DNA of 64,000 nucleotides from Gracilariopsis chorda (GCA_003194525.1 NBIV01000072.1:124001-188000), one strand, 5' to 3'. Positions 34,081 to 44,849 are shown, numbered from the stretch's first letter. Made by a program: numbers and translations. The notes: generated by a model not told the origin, from the letters alone.

Positions 34081-37000
34081 AGCAGATGCCAGGCCCTATG
34101 TATGACTGACTGACTACCCCCTAAATTACGGCGAGAAATGACTGACTGACTACACATCCCGCGAGAAAGTCAATTAGTAGTCACATTAAACGTATACTTG
34201 TGCAGGTTGCTCACGCTGCACAATTAGATCCATCGATGAAGCCCGCCGCCGTTGCCAGTCTGGGTACGCTTGTCTGTTTGTGAGAAAGGTACGCTCAGTG
34301 ATTTCGGTCGTTTGGAAGGGAAGCATTCCCGGTCCTTACTGTCGAGTACTCTGGAAATGACCGAGCTTATACGCGTGTACTTGTCCAAAGAGCTCAAGGA
34401 CGATATAATGCCGCAGACGGGCTTTTGCATCCTGCAGCGGATGGATTTAGACGTTTAGTACGTACCGTAGAACGAGTGATTCGAAACAAGTAAAGATGAC
34501 TATAATGTGACTTCATCTGACTGACTGCCGTCAAAAAAGGCATGACTACTGACTTCGAAGGCTTCTAAAAACGTAGTCACAAATACGCCCCTGGCGGATG
34601 CACTGTCAGTTGAAGGCGGCTTTAATTATCTGATTCGCTGATGGGCTGGCGTTGATATCCTCGACTCGCCTTACATATGCTGCGTAATTGGTTTCAACCT
34701 TGATGAGATCCGTTTGTGGAGTTTTTGCCAAGAATGCTGTATTATAGTGACATCTCAAAGGCCTACGACAATAAGTCGTGGTTACATCGCAACTATTTAA
34801 TCAGTATAAGTACTGAGGTCATTCTGAGAAGGACCCTTATCGTAGTTCTAGTCATCGGCAGTCGCACTGCAGCTCTGAGCTGTCGATCATCAGGTAAACA
34901 TGTGGTACCAACTCGCTCGCTTGCACTCTCTTACAAATTGTGCCTGAATGGTATTGACCAGCCCGTACATCGACATGGTTCTACGCTTGACGATATTGAA
35001 CGATTTGAGGTCTCAATGCGCTTTGCTCACCACAAACGCAAGCGGTAAAAGCAGATGACCGCGGGAGGCAAAACAGCAAGCACCAAACATCAGAAGTCCT
35101 ACTGAGGCTCTGTGGTGCTGTCAGCTGCAGATGGAAGTCACAGAGAGTCACGATAACATCTTCGGCGGTGTGGCTTGGGGTCACCACACCGTGAGCGGCC
35201 ATAGCTCAATCGGTAACCAGTTCGTGTGCTTTTTGTGTGGACCTGGGGTTCAGGGTTCGAACCCCGATATGCCACTCTTCCACCCGGTTCACTACATCAC
35301 CGTAGATACAATCTTGTCCACGATTTTGTTCATGTTCGGTGTAGAAACGGCCTAGGTAGACACTCTCTATACCACAGGCTCAGATTCTAACACTGGATTG
35401 GTCAAGCACGGAGCAGATTGTGCTTTGAATGGTCAGTTGATGGTCGAAGTGTGCTCACGGGAAGCCCAGTCGAGTCAATGTGGGAGGATGTGCTCGCAAT
35501 GGCATCATGGTCCGTTAAGAGAAAGGCTAGCCTTCCTTATTAACTCCCGAAAGCTCACTGAAAGAGCTATTCCGCTTAATTCTCGTTTCACGGTAGCGTC
35601 TTATCTTGTTCGCGACCTCCGTAATGAACAGTTCTTGTTTTGTTTTTCCCTTTTGCCTTTCTTTCTGCAGCAAGCGCCTTTCAGAGAGATAGTTTCCGTA
35701 TCCATGGCCACGTTTCATGCGAACTGAATACCACTTTCAACGCCTCTTGTTGATCTGTCAAATGCTTGGAGTGTTTTCGACTCTGTACACAGGATCTATG
35801 AGATTGGCTTACTGCACGAAAATGGAAACAACTCTTCGATCATAAATGACGAGACTCTTTTGTACTCAAGGCTGCCCAAGATTGACGCATACGCTTAACA
35901 AACCTCATTTGTGTTTCCGAAAGGAATCGGTCCATTCAACGTTCCAATAGCCACTGCTCCAACTTTGATATTTCCATCGACGAACGCGAACGATCGAGCT
36001 CCCTCATCTATGTTGGAGGAGTCTCCGGATATTTTGTGATTGGCGGACCGTACCGTTTCCAGTTCAGCAGATGACAACATGAAATTCGCAGAATGGAACA
36101 GAATCTCGACCAGAATAACTAGAAGATGCATGGACTATGAGGCAGTCGTTGTAGTGCAAGTAAAGAAAATAATCCCGAATGGTTTGTACACCATGTGGTA
36201 TGTCCGGGCTACAGATATGCTCACACCAAATAAAACTTTGTAGGCCGGGCCATTTGAGGGCTTACCAAAAGTGAAAAATACCAACGAATATGAAAACGGA
36301 TTTATCAAGCGTCGTTTCAGATACTGCCCGTTCGATAAAAGCCTATGACAAAACGATGCACGATGTACGTGAGTTAGACCTACCATTTCGATCATGTAGT
36401 ATATGGCGCATCTCCAGCGTTGGAATTTGGAGGCCAAGCTGTTGGTCACCCTACTTTCAATCACGTTTAGTTCTTCTTGAACGGAAAGAACTTGATCTCG
36501 CCGCAGAACCCATTTCAGAGGTCGCTCTGGTGAGTGGAACAGGCATTCGCGCAAGGGATCTGGGTTTATCTACCACAAAGGCAACAGCGTTTGTCTTCCC
36601 GTTTCACTGACCTGGGCTTAAAACGAGTCACTGCAGTTGACGGTAAAGCATATGTCGCAGTGCAACAGTGGTAACCGAATCCTAAATAAAGCATATGTCG
36701 TTGTTGGGCGTACGCTGCTAATTCCGAAAGCGTGGCAGGAGCCCTATCAAGGACTTCTCACTCTGTATGTATTCCAACTTCCTAGCCGGCCAGTTTTTAA
36801 ATAAAGCTGTTTCACCAAATCCTTAACGTCCTTTTTTGACCGTAGAATCTCTCCTCTCGCCTTGGAGGGCTTTGTCGTGATACGATTATTTTAACGTTAT
36901 CCCGGTACTCCAACTGGTATGCTAGTATGCTACTCTTCTTCCTGCAAACAGGACGACACGTGCAGTATGTATACGTTCTCACCAGTCTGCGAGGACAATT

Positions 37001-37099
37001 ACACTGCCACTCGGGTTGTATAATTCCCCTCGCTGCCAGGTGATAACGTGTACACTCTACTAGCCCCATGGCGTGACTTGCGGAAACATATGAAGGAGT
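34081..37099. other. 3 kb of unassigned sequence
   Basis: Only short ORFs are seen and none has a motif I trust. The block 34100-34160 and 34515-34560 carry repeated TGACTGACTGACTA-type words. Short readings such as DISKAYDNKSWLHRNY (34750) or VDGNIKVGAVAIGTLNG (minus, about 35950) could be ghosts of reverse-transcribing elements but are too short to call. One tRNA-like unit is listed separately. Confidence 0.4.
35193..35275 (+). tRNA. tRNA-like sequence (tRNA pseudogene or SINE head)
   Basis: TAGCTCAATCGGTAACCAG matches the A box of an RNA polymerase III promoter and, about 45 bases on, GGTTCGAACCCC matches the B box and T-loop. The spacing is that of a tRNA with a short variable region. 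The acceptor ends pair poorly and the anticodon stem around CTTTTTG does not close cleanly, so no isotype can be given. A degenerate tRNA or a tRNA-derived SINE head is more likely than a working tRNA gene. Confidence 0.45.
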
Positions 37100-37104
37100 G
37101 TTGT

Positions 37105-37318
37105 TGTGAGGACACGCAATTTGTACGGCTGCACTATCGGCTGTTGTAATTTAGTGTCAGTTGCATTTGTAATCTTGTCCAACTCTCTTGATTACAAATG
37201 CAGACCTCTCCTAATTACGTACATTTTAATTAGAATTGTAGGACTATAAAGAGCGGCCGGCGGCGCTGACCCGAGCACCACCGGCCGGAGGAATCAACAC
37301 CCTCCACAACCTTTCACA
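37105..37318 (+). repeat. 5' LTR of Copia 1
   Basis: Starts TGTGAGGACACGC, ends CCTTTCACA. Contains a 13-bp perfect inverted repeat (TGCATTTGTAATC at 37162-37174 with GATTACAAATGCA at 37190-37202, 15-base loop), a TATA-like ACTATAAAG near 37243, and a GC-rich CGGCCGGCGGCG block. Same sequence as 42315-42528. Confidence 0.95.
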
Positions 37319-37987
37319 TGGTAGCACTCGCTCAACCCTCCCCGCCGCCTCTCCCCTCGACAACCGCTGACCAACCTTCAACCGGCGCTCCGCAACGCTC
37401 TGTACCGAACCATTCCTTGGACCCACGGAAGCATCAACATACAACCTTTCTCTTCTCGCTGATAAACGGCTTTCTTTTTTCATCTTGTATCTTTGTGGTA
37501 TTTGTTTTTCTTCTTTTTTTCATCTCTTTTCGTCGAACGGATAAAGGCGTGGTAGCTTGCAAGCTGAGCACCGGTACGGGAATCGATTGGGCACTTGAAG
37601 TAATCTGCTAGATTTGACATTCCTTCCGGATAACCGGCTCTGCTGGGGGAGGCTCTGTCTGCTAGTGGTGACACGGTGTGTCGTCGTTTGGCCCAAGCTA
37701 CCGCATACGCCGGTGGAGTTTTGTACTATCTCCTTCAACCTATCGCTCCGCAGAACGCCGCGCAGCATTCCTGCAAGAGGCCAGAAGGGGTCAACTGGTG
37801 AAAACTTATCTTCAGTTAGTAACCTCCCTTGGAAGCTTCGTAAGGATTCAAGGCACTTTGCTTCTTTTCGCGAGAAGCTTAGCAGGCAGATCAAAGCGAC
37901 TCACCGGGAGAGTGTGACCCGGTTCCAGGGGTTGAACCCTTAGGGTAGCGGAGGTAGTTTCTCCTGTCAGTGCGCCCGCTCGAAGGA

Positions 37988-38062
37988 AGACTAATAAAAG
38001 GTACCTCGCTAGCCAGAGGTCAAGCAGACTAACAAAAGGTACCTCGATAACCAGAGGTCAAT
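37988..38062 (+). repeat. two-copy tandem repeat in the Copia 1 leader
   Basis: A unit of about 38 bp (AGACTAAYAAAAGGTACCTC then CAGAGGTCA) occurs twice in a row, 31 bp before the start codon of the polyprotein. It lies in the 775-bp leader between the 5' LTR and the ORF, where packaging and translation signals usually sit. Confidence 0.85.
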
Positions 38063-38092
38063 TCACTCTTTCTCTACTCACAAGGCATCAAC

Positions 38093-41000
38093 ATGAGTGA
38101 GAACAGAGAAGAAGGCAAGCGCACTATTCCCCGCCTTAAAGGATCCTCGGACTATTACACATGGAGGATCTACATAAGGGACTTGATGAATGTTGACCAA
38201 GTTCTCTTCGTCTTAACCGAACCCAGACCATTGGAAGGCGAGAGCTCAGCCCAAGCCCGCCGCCGATGGGATGATGCGGATCGAAAAGCTCGTTCGATTA
38301 TTGTTCAAAACCTTGGAACACAACCAGTAGTTGCCGTTTCTGAATTACTGGAACGCGAACAATGTTCTGCGTTGGACGTCTGGAGGAAACTGGAGGGTAC
38401 GTACAAGAAGGATAACATCCAAACCAAGATGAACCTTCGACAGCGCCTGAACAATCTCGTTTTCAAGGACGATGGAAATATCCTTGAACATCTCCACGAA
38501 ATGGAAACAATCTTTCTAGAACTGGCACGCCTAGGAGATGCTCTCAACGATAAGGAGAGAACTGCTTGCTTACTCAGAACTCTACCAGACTCTCTTATGG
38601 CTATCACACTACTTGCAGACGCCAACGATATGGAACATGACCAAGTTGCTTCTTTGATAAGATCAGAAATGGACAGACGCAAACACAGGGACTCGAGAAA
38701 CCAAACAAGCCCCGCACCTCCACCACCAAATACACAGCACCCCTACATGGCTACGAGAAAGACATCCTTAATTTCCTCCGTGAAGAAAAGGAAGTCTAAA
38801 TCCATTAGATGTTGGCATTGTGGAAAACTAGGTCACATTCGTTCCGAATGCCGGTTGAGAAAAGAAAACAACCCCAACCAAAACCATCGCAGGGGTCCCC
38901 AAGCCAACAAACACAAACACCAACCATCTAGTACTGGAAACAGGAACTGGGACTCCAACGGAGGATCAAACAAACCCTCAAGTCACTACAACCGCAACCC
39001 CCAGCCCCGAGGTTTCGTAGCTATTGCCGAAGCTAAATATTGTTCAGTGAACAATGGAACTACAACCTGGCTGGATTGTGGAGCGACTCATGTGTTTGTA
39101 AACGACAGAAACCTCTTCTGGGATTATGAGCCTGTGGAAAATGAGTCCGTCCGAACATGCGACAGACAATCGGAAATAGTTGGAGCAGGGACAATTATGC
39201 TGCCAGTAGGAGACGGAATAAGGTTACCTGCGAAGCACACACCTTCGTTTGACTCAAACCTTATTTCATTATACGTCTTATCACAGCACACAAACGTTTC
39301 CTTTTCCAACGAAGACTCCTTTCATGGATTTGTCCTAAGTGACGTCAAAAACGGGAAAGAACTTCATCGCTGCAAAGCTAAAAACGGTTTGTACCCACTA
39401 CCAAAGCCGATCGCTCCATCGACAGCCCAAACCGCACAAGTCATGCCCGGAAACACAGCAATTGACTGGCATGAAAAACTCGGACACCCCGGCAAGGACA
39501 GGTTGCTTCGCACAATCCCGCAATCTTCAGGAATTCCTAACCTGCCACCGACGGAAATCGAAAACATACATTGCAGTCCATGCATTGAGGCAAAATCGAG
39601 GCGATCTCCAACCCAACGCTTGCATTCAGTGGCAAACCACCCCTTAGCTTTGACACACACAGACCTCACAGGCCCAATATCCCCACCTTCGTTACAAGGA
39701 TCAAAGTACATGCAGGTACTACTTGACGACAATACAAGGGCATCATCAATATACTTCCTGACTAAGAAAGACCAATTCACGCAATCAATACGTTGGTACA
39801 AGGCTCTCGCAGAAAACGAACAACCCCAAAACCGTTTGTACCGCGTTCGCCTCGACGGAGCTGGTGAGAATAGGTCTAATGAGTTCATCCATTACGCATT
39901 AGATAACGGGATCCTCTTGGAGTACACTCCTCCGCATGCACATGAGTCTAACGGCGCAGCGGAGAAAATTATCCAAGACTTATGGAAAACGGCCAGAACT
40001 CTGCTCTTTGCATCAAAATTACCACTCGAATTATGGGAAGAAGCGATATCGCATGCAAACTGGCTGCGAAACCGCCTTCCAAACTCACGACTCGACATGA
40101 GAATCCCCTACAAAGAGTGGTTTGGACAAAATCCATCGTTCGATACATTACTGAAGTTTGGACAAGATGGCCACGCCTTTATATACAGGTCGGAAACCAT
40201 TCCCAACAAGAAAATACTCCCACGCGCCATCTACGGCCACTTCGTTGGAATGGAGAGCTTCCAAACACTGTATCGGATATACATACCTTCCCAAAAGAAA
40301 GTAATCATGGTGAGGCAAAGGGACTTTAAGATGGCCAAGAAAATACTGCCTTCCATCAACGAGCTTCTCGACTTCTCGTCCTTGGGCAGGACAGAAGCAG
40401 AAGAACGTAATGACGAAGTGGATGAAGAACACTTGGACTCAGCTTTGGAACATTGTCTAGTGGCACACACTCGTTCAACAAATAACAGTGAGCTGGACAA
40501 AGTACCAAAGACATTTTCCCAAGCAAGGACAATACCAGAATGGGCAGACGCAATCGACCGAGAGTATGACGCTCTCATCGAACGCAAAACATGGAAGCTC
40601 ATTGACCGAAAACCAGGAATGAATCCAATCCCATTCCTTTGGACATTTACGGCAAAACAACTCAGCGCAAAACCTTTGGATATCCTTCCTAAGGCACGTT
40701 GTGTAGCGCGAGGGGACATGCAGAAACCGTACATCGATTACGACCCTGAAAACCTTTATGCCCCAGTCGCAAGACTTGAGACAATAAGGTTGGCATTGGC
40801 AAAGGCTGCTGCGCAAGACCTTTTGCTGGAAACAATGGATATCAGCAACGCCTACCTGTACGGCGACCTCGATGAACCATTGATCATGGAACAACCCCAG
40901 AACTCGTCTGGAACTTCATACGTTCCGGGAAAAGTATGTCTACTGCTGAAATCATTATACGGGGCAAAGCAGGCTGGACAGATCTGGGGATCGTTTCTAC

Positions 41001-42073
41001 ACACGACGTTGATCACACTGCAATTCCGTCAATCGAAAACGGACTACCGTCTCTATATATATCGATCAAGCAGTGGGATACTGATCCTCGTCATCGTTGT
41101 GGACGACATATTGATGTCGTCTGACTCGAGGTCTCTTCTGGACGACTTTAAAGCCGAAATGAAGAGACGTTTTCAAGTGAAACTATTGGGAGAAGCCAAA
41201 TCATTCGTCGGACTTCATCTCAGTCGGGACAGACATGGCATCAAGGTTAGTCAGGAAACGTATGTGGATAAGCTGCTACGAGAATATAACCTCGGAAACG
41301 CAAACCCTGTGCAAACACCGTTGCACCATGGCTACTCTATCATGGGTACAAGCGAACAGGAACAGAAGCTGCCTCCTCCACTCCACCGGAAATATCGGAA
41401 ACTGGTAGGACAACTGATGTATCTAGCCGTGGCTTCTAGACCAGACGTCATGTTTGCAGCTTCAATGCTGGCGAGACAGGTTCATAAACCTTGTTTAAGG
41501 CACTTAGCTTTGGCAAAGCGAGTGCTTAGATATTTAAAGGGAACAAAGAACCTTTGTATGCACTTTCCCGCAACCAGTGTATCACCTTTGGAAGGTTTTT
41601 GCGATGCGGACTGGGCAGGATGCCGAGAAACAAGGAAGTCAACGACGGGAGTACTGATCAAAGTCAACGATGCTCCAATCCTATGGACTAGCAAGAAACA
41701 GACAATCGTGGCTTTGTCTTCGGGAGAAGCTGAATACGTTGCTTTATCGTATTGCGCTAAGTTAGTGACTTGGATCCGAAGACTATTTTGGGAGCTTCAT
41801 CATTGCCAAATTCTGCAAGAAGAGCCTATCGGAATGTATCCCGTCTGTATCTATACAGACAGTTCTACGGCAAACTCTATTGCGAAGACTTCGAAAACGT
41901 CTGAGAGAAACAAACATATTTCTCTGAAATACCATCATGTCAAAGACCTTGTGAAGTCTGGAATGCTGAAAATACTTGAGATCAGAACTGATTCCCAGCC
42001 GGCTGACATAATGACAAAAGCTGCTAACCGAGAAAGCTTATACCAACTTTCTGTTTTGTGCGGACTACAATAA
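38093..42073 (+). CDS. Copia 1 gag-pol polyprotein (1326 aa)
   Basis: Single ORF with the Copia order gag, protease, integrase, RT, RNase H. Residues 1-210 form a UBN2-type gag (LKGSSDYYTWRIYIRDL, VWRKLEGTYKKDN). A zinc knuckle CWHCGKLGHIRSEC lies near 241. The protease segment is near 325 (TTWLDCGATHVF). The gag-pre-integrase region is near 458 (WHEKLGHPGKDRLL with a Cys pair). Integrase has HTDLTGP (about 522), VRLDGAGENRSNEF (about 586) and SNGAAEKI (about 618). RT has KARCVARGDMQ (about 868), NLYAPVARLETIRLAL (about 887) and catalytic VVDDILMSS (about 1001). RNase H has GFCDADWAGCRETRKST (about 1168), LSSGEAEYVALS (about 1208), IYTDSSTANSIAK (about 1253) and PADIMTKA near the end. The ATG at 38093 (AACATGAGT) is the first in frame after the leader. 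Confidence 0.96.
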   Translation: MSENREEGKRTIPRLKGSSDYYTWRIYIRDLMNVDQVLFVLTEPRPLEGESSAQARRRWDDADRKARSIIVQNLGTQPVVAVSELLEREQCSALDVWRKLEGTYKKDNIQTKMNLRQRLNNLVFKDDGNILEHLHEMETIFLELARLGDALNDKERTACLLRTLPDSLMAITLLADANDMEHDQVASLIRSEMDRRKHRDSRNQTSPAPPPPNTQHPYMATRKTSLISSVKKRKSKSIRCWHCGKLGHIRSECRLRKENNPNQNHRRGPQANKHKHQPSSTGNRNWDSNGGSNKPSSHYNRNPQPRGFVAIAEAKYCSVNNGTTTWLDCGATHVFVNDRNLFWDYEPVENESVRTCDRQSEIVGAGTIMLPVGDGIRLPAKHTPSFDSNLISLYVLSQHTNVSFSNEDSFHGFVLSDVKNGKELHRCKAKNGLYPLPKPIAPSTAQTAQVMPGNTAIDWHEKLGHPGKDRLLRTIPQSSGIPNLPPTEIENIHCSPCIEAKSRRSPTQRLHSVANHPLALTHTDLTGPISPPSLQGSKYMQVLLDDNTRASSIYFLTKKDQFTQSIRWYKALAENEQPQNRLYRVRLDGAGENRSNEFIHYALDNGILLEYTPPHAHESNGAAEKIIQDLWKTARTLLFASKLPLELWEEAISHANWLRNRLPNSRLDMRIPYKEWFGQNPSFDTLLKFGQDGHAFIYRSETIPNKKILPRAIYGHFVGMESFQTLYRIYIPSQKKVIMVRQRDFKMAKKILPSINELLDFSSLGRTEAEERNDEVDEEHLDSALEHCLVAHTRSTNNSELDKVPKTFSQARTIPEWADAIDREYDALIERKTWKLIDRKPGMNPIPFLWTFTAKQLSAKPLDILPKARCVARGDMQKPYIDYDPENLYAPVARLETIRLALAKAAAQDLLLETMDISNAYLYGDLDEPLIMEQPQNSSGTSYVPGKVCLLLKSLYGAKQAGQIWGSFLHTTLITLQFRQSKTDYRLYIYRSSSGILILVIVVDDILMSSDSRSLLDDFKAEMKRRFQVKLLGEAKSFVGLHLSRDRHGIKVSQETYVDKLLREYNLGNANPVQTPLHHGYSIMGTSEQEQKLPPPLHRKYRKLVGQLMYLAVASRPDVMFAASMLARQVHKPCLRHLALAKRVLRYLKGTKNLCMHFPATSVSPLEGFCDADWAGCRETRKSTTGVLIKVNDAPILWTSKKQTIVALSSGEAEYVALSYCAKLVTWIRRLFWELHHCQILQEEPIGMYPVCIYTDSSTANSIAKTSKTSERNKHISLKYHHVKDLVKSGMLKILEIRTDSQPADIMTKAANRESLYQLSVLCGLQ

Positions 42074-42314
42074 CTGTTGAACATTTATTGACCAATCTTT
42101 TTTTGTTTGTTTCTTGTTTTGTTTTTGTTTCTATGCGTTTTATCCAGATTATCTGTTCTTGAAAACACTATTTTGGACTTAGATAAGTATTACATTGCTA
42201 TACCTTTTCCTAACTATGCAGCTTTTTATCCTATATGGTTTTTGCTGATATTTAGGTTTTTAACGGTGGCATTAATGATGCGCAAATAGCTTTAGAGTTG
42301 TTTGCGAGGGACAG

Positions 42315-42528
42315 TGTGAGGACACGCAATTTGTACGGCTGCACTATCGGCTGTTGTAATTTAGTGTCAGTTGCATTTGTAATCTTGTCCAACTCTCTTG
42401 ATTACAAATGCAGACCTCTCCTAATTACGTACATTTTAATTAGAATTGTAGGACTATAAAGAGCGGCCGGCGGCGCTGACCCGAGCACCACCGGCCGGAG
42501 GAATCAACACCCTCCACAACCTTTCACA
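42315..42528 (+). repeat. 3' LTR of Copia 1
   Basis: 214 bp, TGTGAGG...TTTCACA, no difference from the 5' LTR found by eye. It is followed by the GTTGT target duplication. Confidence 0.95.
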
Positions 42529-42533
42529 GTTGT

Positions 42534-43430
42534 GAGCTCTGCACCCCTGATTTGGTTTGGCGGTGATCAAAGAGCTTACGTTAGGTAATCAAAAATACTT
42601 GGCTGTCGCGGTTTTTCGCGCTAGAGTGCTTCCGAAAAGTATCACCTTGTTCGTGTAACTCAGTTTGAACAAACCCCAGCAAAAATAGCACGTCTTTGCA
42701 TGTTCTCAGAGTTGGTAAGATATGCAGAATTACAGAAGGTGCCCTTCTCTTTCTTGTTTGCCAATAAGAATGCATAGTAAGAACAGCTACAAAGTTTCTG
42801 AGGTCTGGATTGGATAGCCGACCGTTTTGGTCTCTTACAGCTGACCTTCCACGGACACCAACATTCTCGTATCATGTTTGCTGGCGCTTTTTCTATCAAA
42901 ACTATCGTTCTCATGAACGCCTTGCAATTTTCGAAAAGGTGGTGTGGTAAAACGGAAAACGTTGTGTATTCTTTGTTGAAGAACAAGAGCTTTGGGAAAG
43001 ACAGCGCTACCACGAACTGCAAAGGTTTCATGAACAAGTAGATGGTGCTTTGATGATATTCTACCTGCTCGGTGTTTCTGTGAGGGATTCGAGAACGTTG
43101 GTCGACGGCGAGGAAAACAGTGGGAATTACTACTCCAAAGATGGCGAACAGGTCTTAGTTTCAGTGACAAAGTTGTCAAAGTTACAGTGAACAATTATGC
43201 GTAAACGAAGGTCGAGTACTACTTTGCGCACCTTTCTGATTCTACATACAGCATCTGCTGAATCTGTACGTGTAGACGACAATGCTTGGGGTCGCAGCTT
43301 CAACACGCCATTACAGCAATGCGGGCGTTTCTCGACACCCCATTCGCCCGATGTTTGTTTGAAGTGTTCAAAGTGCTAATTTTGGGAAGCACTCAGGGCC
43401 TTTCTAACTTATCTTGTATGAGACAGCGTC
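42534..43430. other. 0.9 kb with no recognised gene
   Basis: Holds overlapping short ORFs on both strands (for example minus 42660-43037 and 42835-43194) without any motif I recognise. It probably contains upstream sequence of the zinc-finger gene, split from its former neighbourhood by the Copia 1 insertion. Confidence 0.4.
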
Positions 43431-43431
43431 G

Positions 43432-43449
43432 GAGAGAGAGAGAGAGAGC
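43432..43449 (+). repeat. (GA)9 microsatellite upstream of zinc-finger gene
   Basis: Nine GA units about 290 bp before the chosen start codon, followed by a long pyrimidine-rich stretch (43480-43735). GA tracts can act as promoter elements, but nothing here proves it. Confidence 0.85.
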
Positions 43450-43736
43450 ACCGCGCATATCTCACCCACGCCGAAAGCAACTCCACAACTCACAGCGCCC
43501 TCTCGCGCAGTGCGGTGCCGCCCCACCCCCTCCACTCCTTGTGCCCACCGCTGCGCTCCCAATCTTATATCAACCAACCCCTTCCATCCCACACACCCTC
43601 CCCTCCCCGTCCCCTCAACACGCACTCAGCTCCTCACTGCTCTCGCACTCATCTTCTCTCAACCCTCACACCTTCATCCTCATACCCCACCTTCACTCAC
43701 TTCACCTCCTCCCCACCCAGCACTACCTCCCCGACC

Positions 43737-44462
43737 ATGTCTGCCAGTTCTCTGCCGCCCATCAATCTGCCGCCGTTCCCATCTCTCATCAACCAGGTTC
43801 GATCGACGCTGCCGCCCGTGCAACACTCAACACGTCTCCCCTCCGTGCACTCGCTCAACTCTGATGTGCAGAGACCCAGGTCGTACCATCCCACAAACAA
43901 GAGCGACGACCCCCTAATCTCGCACATCCGTATCCTCGCCTCTCAACCGCCCGCCATTCGCGCCTGCACCGAGCTAGTCGCGCAGGCAAGCGATTTGTCC
44001 CGTCCGCACGCTTGCAAGATGTGTCTGTCCACATTCCGCAGACGCGACAATCTAATGGCGCACATTCGCGCCCAGCACAAGGGCCAACGCCCCTTTGAAT
44101 GCAGTGTGTGTGGATACCGATTCATCAAGAAGGACCACGCCCTCAAGCACCTTCGCGCCGTTCATCTCAAGGCAAGGCCGCACATTTGCACACACTGCAA
44201 CAGTCGGTTTGGACAGCGTTCGGATCTTAATAAGCACGTTCGTGCGGTGCATCTGCGCATCCAGCCGTTTGCTTGTGAGCATTGTGGCAGGAGGTTTTCG
44301 CACCGTGGCAACCAGATTCGTCACCAACAGGTGGTGCATGAGAAGAAGAAGCCCTTTGCATGTGCTGCATGTGATGTCAGCTTTGGTGAAAAGTCTAACC
44401 TGGTCAAGCACTACCACGCCGTGCACAGGACATCGCCACCGTCGACACCGCCCACGTCATAA
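43737..44462 (+). CDS. host C2H2 zinc-finger protein, five fingers (241 aa)
   Basis: Probable nuclear DNA-binding protein. The first 100 residues are Pro/Ser-rich and look disordered. Five consecutive C2H2 fingers follow, all CX2CX12HX4H: CKMCLSTFRRRDNLMAH, CSVCGYRFIKKDHALKH, CTHCNSRFGQRSDLNKH, CEHCGRRFSHRGNQIRH and CAACDVSFGEKSNLVKH. Linkers such as KGQRPFEC and EKKKPFAC are variants of the TGEKPF linker, so the fingers probably bind DNA as a row. I chose the ATG at 43737 (GACCATGTC, good context) over an in-frame ATG at 43515, because the 74 extra codons translate a pyrimidine tract that looks like 5' untranslated sequence. No intron is needed. No AATAAA is evident just downstream. It is a transcription-factor type, but its target is unknown. 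Confidence 0.85.
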   Translation: MSASSLPPINLPPFPSLINQVRSTLPPVQHSTRLPSVHSLNSDVQRPRSYHPTNKSDDPLISHIRILASQPPAIRACTELVAQASDLSRPHACKMCLSTFRRRDNLMAHIRAQHKGQRPFECSVCGYRFIKKDHALKHLRAVHLKARPHICTHCNSRFGQRSDLNKHVRAVHLRIQPFACEHCGRRFSHRGNQIRHQQVVHEKKKPFACAACDVSFGEKSNLVKHYHAVHRTSPPSTPPTS

Positions 44463-44657
44463 GACGACACTGAAACGCAGTGCAGAAAGACATGTTGTTG
44501 TTGTACATAGCATAATATAACAACACCTACGTTTAGCCTTACACAAACCAAGCCCAATCCGCGTGAAGCAGTTAGATAAAAGAGAAGGGCGTCAAGCCCT
44601 TTGAAGCCAACAAGTCAGATCACAGCGCCGTCCCGTACATAATCTTGCCACAAGGTC

Positions 44658-44843
44658 ATGGACATGGACATGGGTTTTTGGCACTGTCCCGGGAAAAGAA
44701 TTAAAAATAATTCATGTTTACTAAGCGAACATTTAAAAACAAATCTGGTAGAAAGATTCCGAAGTGTCTCTTCCGTGGGATCGCTCAAAGAGCGACCCCA
44801 AAATCGTGGACAATGGACAAGATATATTTCTGTCCATGTCCAT
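44658..44843. repeat. possible small inverted-repeat element (186 bp)
   Basis: ATGGACATGGACA at 44658-44670 is perfectly inverted as TGTCCATGTCCAT at 44831-44843. The size suits a miniature inverted-repeat element, but no flanking duplication is clear and the repeat is partly a simple tandem (GGACAT), so chance is possible. Confidence 0.3.
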
Positions 44844-44849
44844 ACGTAG

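Larger units (their letters stand above)
37100..42533 (+). mobile_element. Ty1/Copia element 1, looks whole, very young
   Basis: Element 37105-42528 with 214-bp LTRs (37105-37318 and 42315-42528) that I read as identical, flanked by the 5-bp duplication GTTGT (37100-37104, 42529-42533). TGGTAGCACTCGC immediately after the 5' LTR fits a primer-binding site for the 3' end of initiator tRNA-Met (which ends GCTACCA in many eukaryotes). A purine tract GCGAGGGACAG precedes the 3' LTR. The single ORF of 1326 codons is open throughout. Identical LTRs, clean duplication and open ORF mean a very recent insertion. Confidence 0.96.

Noticed and set aside
34105-34160. TGACTGACTGACTA repeats as a CRISPR-like or telomeric array
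   Set aside because: Only a few irregular copies of a 4-base word, without uniform spacers; a simple repeat at most.
35527-35718. 63-codon minus-strand Lys/Arg-rich ORF
   Set aside because: Low-complexity basic translation of a pyrimidine-rich plus strand; no neighbouring support.
43515-43736. In-frame 74-codon upstream extension of zinc-finger gene 1
   Set aside because: It translates a pyrimidine tract into Pro/Ser/Thr runs, and the later ATG has better context; kept as untranslated leader, though not excluded.
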